Source of the DNA: Brachypodium distachyon
Taxonomy: Eukaryota > Streptophyta > Magnoliopsida > Poales > Poaceae
Direction of reading: 5' to 3'
DNA: 64,000 nucleotides
NCBI RefSeq assembly: GCF_000005505.3
Contig: NC_016133.3
Span: 39,397,237-39,461,236 of the forward strand
Below, in pieces: positions 1 through 10,800 of the stretch (the first letter of the stretch is position 1; each line of letters begins with the position of its first letter). The notes below the pieces were generated by a model. The model saw only the letters and a list, made by a program, of their open reading frames with translations. It was not told where the DNA came from and did not search any database. The position numbers were made by a program, and so were the translations under genes.

Positions 1-1695
1 GAGATTTCACGAACTCAACTCGTGCAAACTCAGCCCAAAACGGCGGCATACAAGGAGTATTTATAGCAGAAACATTAGAATAAGTCAGATCTGAAACGGT
101 CACACCGAAAGTTCCGGTTGGAGGCTGAAAGTTCCGCATATTTCTTGAATATACGAAAGTTCCACAGCAAGTTCCGCAATTTTCCGAAAAATAACAGAAA
201 ACATCCGGAGGTTCGGCCGGAAGTTGGGCCGGAACTTCTGACCCCTGGAAATTTGGAACACAAACCAACACTTATGCACACGCTGCATGCTACACATCGA
301 TGATACATTTGGGATACAAGATACATACTGTTCTTATCGACGATGAGCTGATACCACGAAGGTTTTCTGCTTGCTCGTTGAGTCGTTGCCTCGTTGGTGA
401 TCACAAGTCACAAATGGTCGTATCAAGTGCACAAGCTGACAAGCTGTGCCAAATTCACCTTATGTGCGGCTGAGTGGTGGGCCTGAGACACAATGCCAGA
501 GAAGGTTGGTGAACATATGTTTGACTAATACACCTCCCTGATCAGCCACGCCAGCCCCACCAACCGTGTGTGCGTGGGAAGCATCCGTCCACAGGCGCTC
601 GGGTGGTCTCCGGACTATGGATCGATTTCGGTGGGGACTCCGGGACTCGGCGTGCCGCGACGGACCTAATCCGGTGACGTCAACGCTTGGACTCTGCTAC
701 CCTGCGCGGCTGCGCCGTTGTTGGGTGGGGCACGCTCGTAGCGGTCGGATCAGGGACCCTGCCAATCGTGTCCGTTGGGAGGGGCGCACGAGTCAAACTC
801 GTGGCTTCGACTTTCCAATGGCTACCAACCCACTTCTGTGTCTCTTTGATAAACTACTCCGTACACTATACCCATTGCTATCTGGCATGCAGAAAACACT
901 GGGGGCGTAGGAGGAAGTGACGAACCATTGTCGCTGTCAGTCGCATCTTACAAGTTAACGGTCGATGGCAGTAGTACCAAATTTTATGTAAAGAATCCAT
1001 CCGTCCCGAAATAACTGAATCCACTTGTCACATACAATGCATATTAACGATTGATTTTGTCAAAACATTTTTCTAACAAATAAAAAAGGGCAACAGAAAC
1101 AGAAACGAGGTCACTTTATTTTGTAACGATAAATTTTCTACTCCATATTTTGTTTTTTGAGAAACCATATTCTAGGACCTGTCACTTTTTTTTAGAGGAA
1201 GGACCTGTCACATATAACCGGGCTGAAATTCGATTCACATGTGGACTAAGAAATAAAATGGTTCGGCCCTTGAGCGATGCGGACCAGAGTGAAATAGTTC
1301 CATGGGCCAATACCGACCAGAGTACAGATGTGGTTTTTACATGGGCCACTTTTCAGATTACGCACGCATCAAGAATTGAAACGTGGTCCCTAAAAAAACG
1401 AATTGAAACATGGTAGTGGAACTTCTCTCATGTGTGCGTACCCCCTAAAAAACAAATGTGTGCATACAAAGAACATGGGTGGTTGACGGCTTGACGCGGC
1501 CTTTGTCGTGCCCTTTTTCACCTTCCTAAATTTCTGACTGTAAAATTTCTTAGGTACGGAGTACTCCGTACGTCCTTTGCTTGGGAACACGTTACACGTG
1601 CTGCTGTTTTTTCATTTGTTTCCCCTAAAATGGGCTAGCCAGGAGTAGTAGCTTAACGCTGCTAGCTAATCTCAGTTTTTTTCAGCCGCCTATAT
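1..1695. other. Unassigned intergenic DNA
   Basis: No gene is supported here. Around 105-240 the short word gaaagttcc/ggaagttc recurs several times, a low-copy pattern of the kind seen inside LTRs, but no LTR ends can be drawn. Near 995-1025 a sequence resembling one Stowaway terminus (atccgtcccgaaataac) appears without a partner. At 1378-1415 a stretch around 'gaattgaaacatgg' is locally duplicated. At 1557-1572 there is a palindrome acggagtactccgt. All ORFs are short and have no family resemblance. Confidence 0.4.
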
Positions 1696-1815
1696 TTAAT
1701 TTGTAAATACATTAAGATCAGACGATCGAGATACAAAGTACAATCAGATTGAGCTGGTTTCACGAAAGAAATTAAAAACGTGCGAAAAAAATCAAACTAT
1801 TTGTATTGAGAAAAA
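1696..1815 (+). repeat. Dispersed repeat, copy 1 (inverted partner at 13067-13180)
   Basis: About 115 bp, from the run 'gtaaatacattaagatc' to 'tttgtattgag', matches the reverse complement of 13067-13180 with scattered mismatches and small gaps. Both copies share the sequence around tacaaagtacaatcag and tttcacgaaag. The second copy lies just inside the right arm of the inverted-repeat element at 11700-13656. Copy 1 may therefore be a relic of a related element. Confidence 0.6.
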
Positions 1816-1845
1816 TTGACCAGACTAATCGACGCTCAATGCCTA

Positions 1846-1934
1846 GACTTGCACGGGGCCGGACCGGGGTAGCTTTCTGCCCGTGGCAACCCGACGGGGG
1901 CAAATCGGCATGCCCGACGAACACGGAAAAAATG
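1846..1934 (+). repeat. Dispersed GC-rich repeat, copy 1 (direct partner at 14398-14502)
   Basis: The sequence starting acttgcacggggccggac and running through cccgacgggggcaaatcgg to the 'cccgacga' region recurs in direct orientation at 14398-14502. The second copy has small insertions (for example about 10 bp before 'cggcatgcccgac'). No coding function is evident. Confidence 0.65.
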
Positions 1935-2059
1935 GCTTGATCCATCCATTGATCAGCAGGTTGATCGCGTCACACCGCCGGAAATTCCACGAGGCACGAG
2001 CGCCGGTGGATCCGCCCGACCCCTAGCCGCGGGTGCATTTGCCATGCCAAACAATGATA

Positions 2060-2183
2060 TTTCCTCCGTCCAACAAAAAATGTCTCAAGTTTGTCAAAAT
2101 TTGAATGCATCTATACACTAAGTTATGTCTACATACATCCAAATTTGGTCAAACTTGAGACATTTTTTGTTGGACGGAGGGAG
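2060..2183. mobile_element. Stowaway MITE (Tc1/mariner-type), 124 bp
   Basis: The ends are imperfect inverted repeats: tttcctccgtcc on the left, and the reverse complement of ggacggagggag on the right. The arms continue as caacaaaaaatgtctcaag and cttgagacattttttgttg. A TA lies on each side (2058-2059 and 2184-2185), the expected target duplication. Almost the whole unit can fold into a hairpin. It is non-coding and non-autonomous. Confidence 0.88.
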
Positions 2184-2329
2184 TATCAAAAATGTTTACA
2201 ATTGTTAGGTTCAAAAATATGATTTTTTATTTTTGAAAAAAAAACATGTTTTGGGCCATCAGTGACGGGTTCTATAGTTACTTCCGCCACTAATATTTAT
2301 ATGGGTCAGCCCAACTTATTTGAGGCCCA

Positions 2330-2560
2330 GAACTAACACCCCACCCTGCCTCTCTCTCACTCTCCCTCACTCCCTGCTACCGCCACCTCCCTCCTGCCTG
2401 ATCCCATCTCCTCTATCCCTCCTGATTTCTGCCTCCTCCCTCCCTCCCGATCCCATCTCCTCTATCTCCTTTCTCTTCCCAGTTCACACGCATCCATCTC
2501 TCCTTCTTCTTTCTTCTCCCTCCTCCCTCTCTTCTCTTTTCTGTGTGTGCCTCCATCCCG
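2330..2560 (+). repeat. Pyrimidine-rich tract
   Basis: This is a C/T-rich stretch with repeated ctccctc and ctcctctat words. The phrase gatcccatctcctctat occurs twice, at about 2401 and 2450. It resembles a 5' leader and is followed by GC-rich DNA to about 2700. ORFs here are compositional artefacts. Confidence 0.5.
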
Positions 2561-2699
2561 AGGGATAGGGCACCGCCTCGGGTCCCGGCCGCCGCCGCCG
2601 CGCAGGAAGGCGCGGGTGCAACCCCCGGTCTCGGCGGCCGCCGCCGCGAAGGAGGGCGCGAGCGCACCCTATGGTGCCGCGCGCCCCTGCCATCTCTGC

Positions 2700-3130
2700 C
2701 GGATCTGGCCGACGCTGACGAGGGGCTACCCCGGCATACCCAAAGTAGAGGGTTTTCAACTAAGGAGAGCACGGGTGTGTGTTGGCGACTCCGTCGGTTA
2801 ATAAGGACACAGGAAGGTAATACCCCTACGTCCTACTTGTCTGATCTGTATTGATGGAGAGATTACAAGGTTACCATGGAGGCGTGTATGGGAGATGAGA
2901 TCTGTCTGTCTGGCTCTCTCCTCCCCGGCTCCCCCTCCTAGTCCTTTATATAGGAGGCTAGGTCTCGGGTATAGAGTCCGGGTCGCTTGCAATTAGAGAT
3001 AAAACCCTGATTTGATTTCCTTATTTGTTATTTGTCTTCAGCCGCAAGCCAAGGTAGTTGGGCTTCCGAGTGGACCCCCTGTTGGGCCGTAGCAGGTATA
3101 CCAAAGGTCAGGACCCGATGAGTCATTTCC
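2700..3130 (-). mobile_element. Probable LTR fragment, minus orientation
   Basis: Read on the minus strand, this segment has a TATA-like ctatataaagga (about 2944-2955). Downstream is a region containing 'gacgtaggggtattacc' (about 2817-2835), a phrase that resembles the R region of many grass gypsy LTRs and is paralleled by 'gacgtagggttttacacc' in the LTRs at 29.4 and 59.8 kb. No TG...CA ends or target duplication could be fixed, so the boundaries are approximate and the family is unassigned. Confidence 0.35.
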
Positions 3131-5230
3131 TCGTTAGTTAGCCCTCGAGTGCCTGGTCGAGTCATAGACTCGAGTAGGAACTCAAGAAACAGAAGCTGCG
3201 GACTTGGCAATGTGTCGAGCTGAAACCAGTTTGCTTGACTCGGAAGTGCGTCGAGCTATGTCCCAGAGACACAGGATAATTTCGACGGAATTCAGAAAAG
3301 CTTTGTGGGATGGTTGCGTAACACGCCTGGAATACTCGACTAGTCGAGTCCAGTTAATTGCACTGGGACAAAAGCTTTGTTAGCATACATTAGCACTCGA
3401 GTCCCAGGCTCGAGCCTGGATAACTGGCGGTATTCGAGTCAAATCTGCCGGGGGTTTTACAGATGCGAAATCCAGTACTGTGGGGTGATCAACCGACGCG
3501 TCCGTCGGGATCTTCATCATGCTGCGGGCATGGATAAACTGGAATTGCCAGACGGTGCTAATTTCCAGGCCCAGTGGTAGCCACCGGGTCTTATCTTCAC
3601 GTTATGGACGTGGCTTCGGGTGTGTTTCGCAGTCTGTGCGACCTGGGAAAACTGTAAAATACCCACTGTCGGGTGTAGTTCTGAACTTATACTGGCAAGT
3701 GAGGCTTAACAAGGAGCGGACTCGACTTGGGCTCTGCCGACTATTGGCGCAGATAATCTCGGTCGACTTTGTTGAGGACCCGAAGGACGGTGAAGCCGGC
3801 GAACCTGAAGGGCGGCGGGGTCGACGGACCCGGAGAGTGATGCTGCCGAAGTACCGGGTGCGCGGCCAGCGCTCCCGGTGGGAGTAGCCCCCGAGTGTCT
3901 AGCCGAGTCATAGACTCGGGTAGAGACTCTAAGTCACGGGCCACATATCGTGTAGTCGTAGTTGGCGTGTCGGCGGAGTCGCGTCGGATGTAGCCGCGCA
4001 CCAGATTTCGTCGATGAGCGGCGAGTCGACGAATCGGCGAGTCGGACAAGCGCGATGAGCACTCCCGGTGGCAGTAGCCCCTGAGGCTATGTTCGACTGG
4101 TGGTACTCGAGCATAGGCTCAAATCTTCGTGGCCTTCGTGCCTGGCTTGATGTAAGCTGCAGTAATTACAAAACAGTTTAAAGTATGCATTCCTGGTAGA
4201 ATGTCTCATTAGCTTATATTTATTATCTTAACAACTATTTTGTTATTTGATCGAACTCGACGTGCTATCTCGTACGCAGGCCCTTTCGTTAGCCTGACGC
4301 CCGACGTCTCTGTCCCATGCCAACCTGTCAGTTGGGCTGTAACTGGGTTGGAGTTCATGGGTTCGACTTCGTAAGCAGAATCAGCTACTCAGGCGGCATG
4401 TTTGGTAGCACGTGGAGTCAAAGGTGTTTCGACTACGAGGACTCGAAAGTGCATCAAGTCGTCGTAACCAAAGAGGGTCGCTGTAATTTCAGCTGTTTGA
4501 CCAGAGCATGTCATGTTCAGAATTAACAAATAAATAACAATACTTATCTGCAGGGTGTAGCGGTAGCAGTGTAACTTTGCGTGGCACGGTCCCGAGTGTT
4601 GGGTGCGACTGAAGTCGTTTCGCTTGCGGAATCAGGTTGGACGCTTGCAGGTTCCTGAACTTTGCTTCGATCTGGGACATGCAGATTGATCGATGTTCTG
4701 GCTAGGCACCGGCTTGATTAGTACTTCACTTGTGGTGTTGTGCTACTTCGTTGTTGTGGTGAACGCACAATGATACGGGCCGCCTGGCTAATGTGCCTGG
4801 ACGTGGCCGCGTGATGTGCTCTGTGTATCGGTTTGCTAGGAGATTGCTTTCCCCTTTTCTTTTTCTCCAGTGCCTTTCTTTTCTTTCTCTTCGCGTTCCG
4901 TGACTGATTGATCTGACGAGATTCCCGGAAACGGCTTTTCCCTTGTTTTGCTTCTGGATGGATTGATCTGACGATGGCTGCGTTAGCGGGTGCAGCGTGT
5001 AGATGATGATGATGCAGCAATACGGCGTCGTGGTCGATGTGGCCGCCGCGTGCGGCTGGAAGTTGCGGCGTTGAGGTCGAAGTAGACGCGCGTGGTAGAT
5101 GCCGTGACGAACGTCATCGGATCCATCTTGTTGTTGATGATATCGCTCGTCGCCAGATCCGGCGGCCAAGATGCCGCTGCACACCGCTGGGACGTCAACG
5201 TAACGTGGGTTGAGGGTTGTCCGATCTTTC
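3131..5230. other. Repetitive non-coding block with recurring 'actcgag' phrases
   Basis: Related phrases recur at about 3140-3185, 3390-3440, 3885-3935 and 4070-4125: 'agcccycgagtg', 'gagtcatagactcg.gtag' and 'tactcgag'. They look like diverged sub-repeats of a retroelement LTR or untranslated region. No protein domain was recognised in any frame. The part after about 4330 is unassigned. Confidence 0.3.
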
Positions 5231-6100
5231 GATGAGATTAGTAACTTTCGATTTTGGTTTGATTTTGGTAGGAAATGACGTTGACGATCCGACTACGGTC
5301 TAAGAGTAAGCGTCTTAGCAATCGATACACCAACTTTAGACAATTATTGATCATGCGGGGGCACGATCAACCTGACCACGAAGGTTTTTGTTCCTGCAAA
5401 CAATCGAAAAACAAGCAAGAACATGATAAATAGCAGATGCAATCTGAAATTGCGAGTATACTATATCAAACCAATGTCTCAACGAGACGATAAATTGGGA
5501 TTATGGAAGCAGTAAAGCAGGTGGTCTAACCGACACACGCGATTACACGAAGTTCTAGCGATGGCGAACTTTTAACTAAACAAAACACAAGTCTTCATAG
5601 GGGGGCTAGTGGGGTATATAAAGGAGGAGAAAGAGCGATTTTCGTCCACCTTGAGCAAGGAGGCCGAAATCCAAAACTATCTCTAACTTTCCTAACAAAC
5701 TATAACTCATTTGGAAACTGAAAAACAGATCTGTCTGCTTTCTTTGTTTGCCACGGTCAGCACGCATCGAATCTCCTTGTGGGGTCAGATGCGTTGGAAA
5801 GGTCTTGTAATTACCTTTCCAACAAGTACTTGTATGCTTGATTTGGACTCCGGATGCGGACTGGGTGATTAAAACAAATTCGGGTCTTCTGACAGCTCGG
5901 ACCCGAATCGGATTCAACTTTAGTTCGTGATATCTTTCTCTAGCAAGCTCCGAATCATGTGCGGTTTGATTTGTTGGAAAGTAGACTTGATAGGCTCCAC
6001 ATTGAATCTCCCTTTGCAGGATATCACACTTCATCTTCATTTTGGACTTATAGAGTTCAATAAGATGACTATGACACAAGATAGTAGCTCCGCCTCTTCA
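5231..6100 (+). mobile_element. Possible LTR or promoter fragment
   Basis: A TATA-like gtatataaagga at about 5613-5624 is followed by a transcript-leader-like sequence, a common layout in grass gypsy LTRs. I cannot identify TG/CA termini, a second copy or a target duplication. Assignment to an LTR is inference from composition and layout only. Confidence 0.25.
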
Positions 6101-6250
6101 TACATGACATTGAAAACAATTATTATTTGACTTCACCTGACTGTGAATGTTGTCGAATAATCTATGATTGAGGGGACTCATTGTATCCATGGTCAGCATG
6201 TCCGTATCATCCTTGCTCTCTGCTCTCCCTTGCCCCTCTGTTCTCTCCCT

Positions 6251-6251
<1 letters not shown>

Positions 6252-6294
<43 letters not shown>

Positions 6295-6393
6295 AGAGGA
6301 GGAGCTCGTCGTCGGTGAACTCGCGGTTTAAGGTATGTCTCTCTCCCTCGCTCCCTTCTCTCGATCTCTCCCTCCCTCTCTCTCTCTCTCTCT
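6252..6393 (+). repeat. (CT)n microsatellites flanking an intron-like segment
   Basis: A poly-C then (CT)n run spans about 6252-6292, and a second (CT)n spans about 6375-6393. Between them is a spliceable-looking interval: donor aag/gtatgt near 6332, and a pyrimidine tract ending tctctgcag at about 6397. This may be a relic of a captured or internal exon pair in the adjoining CACTA-like element. No protein family is recognisable. Confidence 0.55.
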
Positions 6394-6584
6394 GCAGTCG
6401 ACGAGGGTGCCGCAGCCGAGGAGACGAAGCCCGTGGGTTCCCGTTGCCGCCGTGGAGATGAGTCGCCAACGCCTCGGGTTCCAGTGATTTGTTGATTTAG
6501 ATTGTACGCAGCCGGATTTTTTTTGCTTCACTAGATTAATTTGTTTGATTTGTTGCCGATGTGGCCTGCTTTTTTATTTTGGCA

Positions 6585-6764
6585 AAACTACTATCAGTGT
6601 AGGTTCCTCATCTGTTGCCCGCCACTGATGTGGTAGACATCAGTGACGGATCACTGCCCGCCACTGATGTTAAACGCATCACTGGCAAAAAGTTAGTGGC
6701 GGCCGGCCGGCCCGTTACTAATATACTTTTTTGACCGTTACTGATAACTTTTTATGTAGTAGTG
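6585..6764 (-). mobile_element. Terminus of a CACTA-like element
   Basis: Read on the minus strand, the block begins CACTACTACATAAAAAG, a typical CACTA terminal sequence. It continues with short subterminal repeats (gccactgatg / catcagtg.c, gttactgat) in both orientations. A similar word pair (catcagtgacgggt, cgccactaat) appears at about 2257-2293, so the element may extend left to about 2.2 kb. No matching CACTA end was found there, and the left boundary is unknown. The right end abuts the LINE fragment exactly at 6764/6765. Confidence 0.6.
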
Positions 6765-7265
6765 CCCCGCCCACCTACTAAAATCTGCCCCAAAGCTTCG
6801 AAGTGGAAACCGCCGGACACGGGCTGGGTGAAGCTAAATGTCGACGCCAGTTTCATTTTGGGCTCAGGTGCTGCTGCTTGGGGAGGGATAATCGGTGACG
6901 AGAAAGGATTGGTTATCGTTTCTGGTTGGAAATTAATTGCCAACTGCGCTGAAATGGCGGAGGGTGTGGCTTGTCTTGAGGGTATCAAGTTTGCAAGAAA
7001 ATTCAGTACTCAGCCGATTGTTGTTGAGAGCGATTGTCAGAATATTACCGTGCATCTCACTGATCTGTCTGTTCCAAGATCTCCTTTAAGGCCGATAATC
7101 GAGGAAATTTGACACCTCATTCCCCTTGATCCAGGTATTCGTTTTTGCTACACTAGTCGTTCGAACAATTGTGTTGCTCATGAGTTAGCGAAGTTTTGTT
7201 CAAGTCAGTCTAGATGGGATATGATAGGTGGTGCTATTCCCCCCCTTTGTGGGGCGATCTCTTGA
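6765..7265 (+). pseudogene. LINE ORF2 C-terminal RNase H domain (RVT_3-like), interrupted
   Basis: The reading frame encodes a plant LINE-type RNase H. It has 'GWVKLNVDASF' with the first catalytic Asp, 'AEMAEGVACLEGIKFA' with the Glu, 'VVESDCQNIT' with a further Asp, and a C-terminal 'NNCVAHELAKF' motif. In the family this domain removes the RNA template during target-primed reverse transcription. An in-frame TGA at 7110-7112 interrupts it. The same frame then runs about 50 further codons to the terminal TGA at 7263-7265. It is not functional as it stands. Confidence 0.8.
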
Positions 7266-7315
7266 GTTGGATTGTAATTGTCGGTTGATCAATGTATTAC
7301 CACCTTTCAAAAAAA
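6765..7315 (+). mobile_element. LINE (L1-type) 3' end with short poly(A)
   Basis: This is the 3' part of a non-LTR retrotransposon. It contains the RNase H-like C-terminal domain of ORF2, then about 40 bp of untranslated sequence, then a run of A at about 7307-7315. The 5' part is missing because the CACTA end abuts it. I could not identify a target duplication. Confidence 0.75.
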
Positions 7316-8176
7316 ATCAGAAGCATCGAATGTCCCTTATCTGCTATAGGTCGTGATTGTTCGTATAGGTCTGATGTAATTCTAGGATCTAAAAGATGGA
7401 TAATTTTCACACGCCAGATAACTTTGTGATAAGTGAGTATAAATGACAGCTGTCTCTTAATATTATCATTATTTGTTTCCAAAGTTTTTTTTTCAAGATT
7501 ATTGCTGCTATTGTTGTATGCGTTGATAACAAGCTGCTGTCAAGTTCATGGACCTGTCTTTTGTCCTGTTGTTCTCGACTTTTAACTATCAATGATTTTG
7601 ATCCTCGCAAAAAAATAGGAGTTTGATCTTCTGATAGCCATCCATAATTTTTTGCTGAACTTGATGTGATTAGCCAGATAACCGAACACAAAATGATCTA
7701 GCTATTGTAGTAGATAGAGATTCCAAATCTAAAATGATCTCAAGCTGGAAGGGCACAATGTGAGTTCTTGCTCAGGTACTCCGTCCGTCCCGGTATCTAG
7801 GGCCGTTCTCTCCTAAAACCGAATTTTTTTTCTGAAAGAACCTAAAACCGAATTCACAATTCTAAAGGCTGATTTTGCTCGAACCCGATCGGGAGATGGG
7901 CCCTTAATTGCACGTGTTAATTGCTCCCGAGTCCCACTACCGGACGGACGTGTTGCATGCGGAAAAAAAAATCGAAACAAAAGCTGTGATTGGCCATCTT
8001 TATGGGAGCGGATTAATGACTTGCCTAAAACAACACCCGCGCATGCTGGGCATTTAATGGCGAGAGAAAATTACTGGCTCGTGGGGGCAACTAATCAAGG
8101 CGATCTCCTTTCCCCCCTCCTTGGTTAATGGGATTTACGGAAATCAGCCCCGGATGCCGGACAGAGGCATATATTG
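7316..8176. other. Unassigned intergenic DNA
   Basis: No gene or complete element is recognised. A single Stowaway-like end (tactccgtccgtccc) lies at about 7779-7794 without a partner. At 7828-7860 the phrase 'cctaaaaccgaatt' is repeated around a T run. An A run at about 7609-7615 follows a sequence that could be another LINE or SINE tail, but this is not supported by coding sequence. Confidence 0.4.
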
Positions 8177-8185
8177 TTTTGGCAA

Positions 8186-9480
8186 GAGGTAATTGCATCA
8201 CTAGCCCAACAACTTGAGAGGTGCGATCATTTTAGTCCAACAAGTTGAAAACTGAGCAAAACTAGTCCTAAAACTTCACACGCGGGAGCATTTTAGTCCA
8301 TTTAGTCCGAATTGGACAGGTGGCAGCTGCAGGAAGTGTTTTCGGCCCCAAGGTAATTTTGCACAAAGCCCCCCATACTTAAACATTTTGGACAGAAGTC
8401 CTCGTGCACAGGCTACCGGTCTGTTTGGTTCTCTTCTCTAGCTCGCTCGTCTCTCTCTCTCTCTCTTGCTTGTTGTCGTCCCCCTCGCCGGAGACACCAC
8501 CGGAGCTCATCCCCCTCCTCCTACCACCTTGGCGGCAGACCCTGACGCCTCTCTTCCCACGGCGTCACCTGCGGTGCGAGAACTGCGACACGAGGTGGAT
8601 GCTGGGGCGGCGGCAGGAGGTTGGGGACTAGCGGCGGTGACCTGCGTCGAGGGCGGGCATGCGCCGTCGGGCCGCATCTGCTGCTGCCCAACGGCGGTTG
8701 TGGGGCGAACTTGGTGTGAGCAGGGCAGGGCAGTGGCGACGGTCGCGAGCAGGGGGCCTGCGAGCTCGTTGCGGAGCAGGTTCCGGGGCACGTGAGGCGC
8801 GAACAACGGCGGATTCGTGCTCGGGGAAGCGTCGCGCATCTCCTGCGCGAGGCGTCAGGGCGCTACAGACCCCGAACCGGTGGATGCGGCCCACGGCGGT
8901 GAGCAGCCAGAGGCGGCGAAGAAGAGACGTGGGTGGCAGTGCGGGGACGCGCAGGGGCTAGGATGGGGCTCAGCGGCTTCGCGGGGTCACGAGGAGGTGG
9001 CTCAGTCGGCGGGGAGTAGCTGGCGCGGGTGGAGAAGAAGAGGGGAACCGAGGGGGAAGAGGGAGGGATCGGGCAGGGAGAATAGGCAAACCGCGAGGAG
9101 TGGGAGCAGCGCGCCAGCATGAGGACATAAGGGGGAAGAGCAGCGTGGCAGGGAGAGGAGGTCAGGGCAGGGGCCTTGGAGGCGATGGCGGCCATGTGGC
9201 TTCATGATGGCGAGGACGGGAACGCGAGGAGGGAGAATAGGGGAGGAAAACTATTCGAGACGAGGACTATTTCGGAACTAATTTCAAAATGATGCAAGGG
9301 TTTTCAGCAAAAAGACAAAATCAGTTTCTTTCTAAACAAGACACATGTCACCTCCTGATTCGCTTGGACCACTAAGTAATCTGCATCTCAAGTTCTAGTA
9401 CTAGTTTTGCTCAGTTTTCAACTTGTTGGACTAAAATGTTCCCACTCCTCAAGTTGTTGGGCTAGCGGTGCAATTACCTC
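8186..9480. mobile_element. Mutator-like element (MULE), 1,295 bp, Pack-MULE candidate
   Basis: The terminal inverted repeats are about 91 bp each (8186-8276 and 9390-9480), starting gaggtaattgcaycrctagc and about 85-90% identical by eye. The element is flanked by a perfect 9-bp direct repeat ttttggcaa (8177-8185 and 9481-9489); a 9-bp target duplication is the hallmark of Mutator transposition. The interior (about 8400-9250) is GC-rich, with codon-like composition on both strands and no transposase. This fits a non-autonomous element carrying captured host sequence. I could not identify the source gene. The perfect duplication suggests a fairly recent insertion. Confidence 0.88.
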
Positions 9481-9489
9481 TTTTGGCAA

Positions 9490-9873
9490 CAAATTGTCAG
9501 TTAAATCGTGAGGTTGTTTCCGTGGTGCACGGGATTGACCGGGCGAAGTGGATAGATTTGACAGCAATAGTCCCTCGAACTCGAAAATTAATAACGAAAA
9601 TGGCTAATCCAATAGCAGATTCCGCAGCTGCCGCTGTTGGAACTAATGAAGCAAATGATTGACCCATCATATCATCCAAAGAAACGGAAAATACCAAAAA
9701 GTTCAAATTGACAGCTAATAACATTGATTCAATTGGCATTGACATAATAAGAATATTTTGTCTATTAAGGAGGATTTTCTAGGAAGGTACTTTTACAAAT
9801 ATACAATTGATTGATTTCAATTTGATGATAATTAGGCTATTCATATTGCATAGTGACATAAAGTAGTAACATG
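9490..9873. other. Unassigned AT-rich spacer
   Basis: This lies between the MULE and a Stowaway MITE. The short ORF at 9468-9662 overlaps the MULE end and has no family resemblance. Nothing else is seen. Confidence 0.4.
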
Positions 9874-9875
9874 TA

Positions 9876-10156
9876 CTCCCTCCGTCCACAAATAAGTGTA
9901 CGTTTGGGTTTAGAATTTGTTCACAAAAAAGTGTACTACTCTCTTATCAAATCACTTTAGACTAAAAGAACTTGCTTCTTTCTCATTACACGGAAATCAA
10001 ACCCAATAACATTTTTTCATGCATTTAGCTCATTGGAGGTGGGAGAATTAAAGATCAGAGAGATGGTGGTTAGCACCTTTGCAATGCATTTTTTTGTCTC
10101 ATTTCTTAATTTTTCTTGAAATTCCCATATGTACACTTATTTATGGACGGATGGAG
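9876..10156. mobile_element. Stowaway MITE, 281 bp
   Basis: The left end ctccctccgtccacaaataa is matched at the right by the reverse complement of ttatttatggacggatggag. The match extends inward through agtgtac / gtacact. TA lies on each side (9874-9875 and 10157-10158). It is non-coding. Confidence 0.9.
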
Positions 10157-10538
10157 TATATGTTACTATGTCAATAGTGAAAATAACATAATTTGTGGTA
10201 ACATATAAAACTCATTAATTCTCTTAGACTCATCCTATTTTAAAAAGTGTGATGTGATGGTAACGTATCTATTTATCACTTTTTTTTCTTTATTAATTAT
10301 CATGACATATCACGAAAATGGCTAATTGGCATCTATGTTACTACCTAAGTTACTTGAACTATGGCCAGCCTTACGCAAACATCCCCGCACTTTCCTATTT
10401 GTACCGGCGTGCATCGAAATTTTAAGGCAGTATTACAAATTGCCTGAAATAGAGACATCATTACTGGCCTAATTAATCCAATTAAGACCAACATTAACGG
10501 CGAAGAAATTAATTGTATACCGCCTGCGCCAAAGTGCC

Positions 10539-10546
10539 TTTAAATA
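10539..10546 (+). promoter_or_regulatory. TATA-like box upstream of the 10618 ORF
   Basis: The sequence tttaaata lies 72 bp upstream of the ATG at 10618, a spacing that would place a transcription start near 10570-10575. It is followed by a purine-rich leader. The motif is suggestive rather than diagnostic. Confidence 0.35.
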
Positions 10547-10617
10547 CGGTACGTGACGTCGTGTAGCTAGCTAGAACCAGCACCCGCAAAAAAAAGAGAG
10601 CTGGCAACACACATACG

Positions 10618-10800
10618 ATGCATCCGTCCATGTCATCCTCTGTGATCCCCAAGCTTGCAGTGGCCATCCTCTTAGTTCTCGTGGCCATCTCCGGCTCACG
10701 AATCCAGGCCATTGCAAGGCTACCAGGTGTACGCCGCCGGTGGCGATCGAGGCCACATGCTGCCTCTGTTGGAGGAGAAGGGGGCGGGGCCATCGTGTGA
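10618..10800 (+). CDS. Putative short secreted peptide (60 aa), possibly a gene remnant
   Basis: The ORF starts at the ATG of 'gatgcatccg' and ends in TGA at 10798-10800. Residues about 10-31 form a classic signal peptide: a short N-terminus with one Lys, a hydrophobic core 'LAVAILLVLVAISG', then small and polar residues and a likely cleavage after 'IQA'. The remaining 30 residues are Arg/Gly-rich without cysteines. I do not recognise the mature part. It could be the first exon of a degraded secreted-protein gene rather than a complete peptide gene. A TATA-like box lies 72 bp upstream. Seen: signal-like hydrophobic core. Inferred: secretion. Confidence 0.4.
   Translation: MHPSMSSSVIPKLAVAILLVLVAISGSRIQAIARLPGVRRRWRSRPHAASVGGEGGGAIV

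Noticed and set aside
2235..6764. Complete CACTA element
   Set aside because: Only the right terminus is clear. No CACTA start or 3-bp target was found on the left, and much of the interior resembles LTR fragments.
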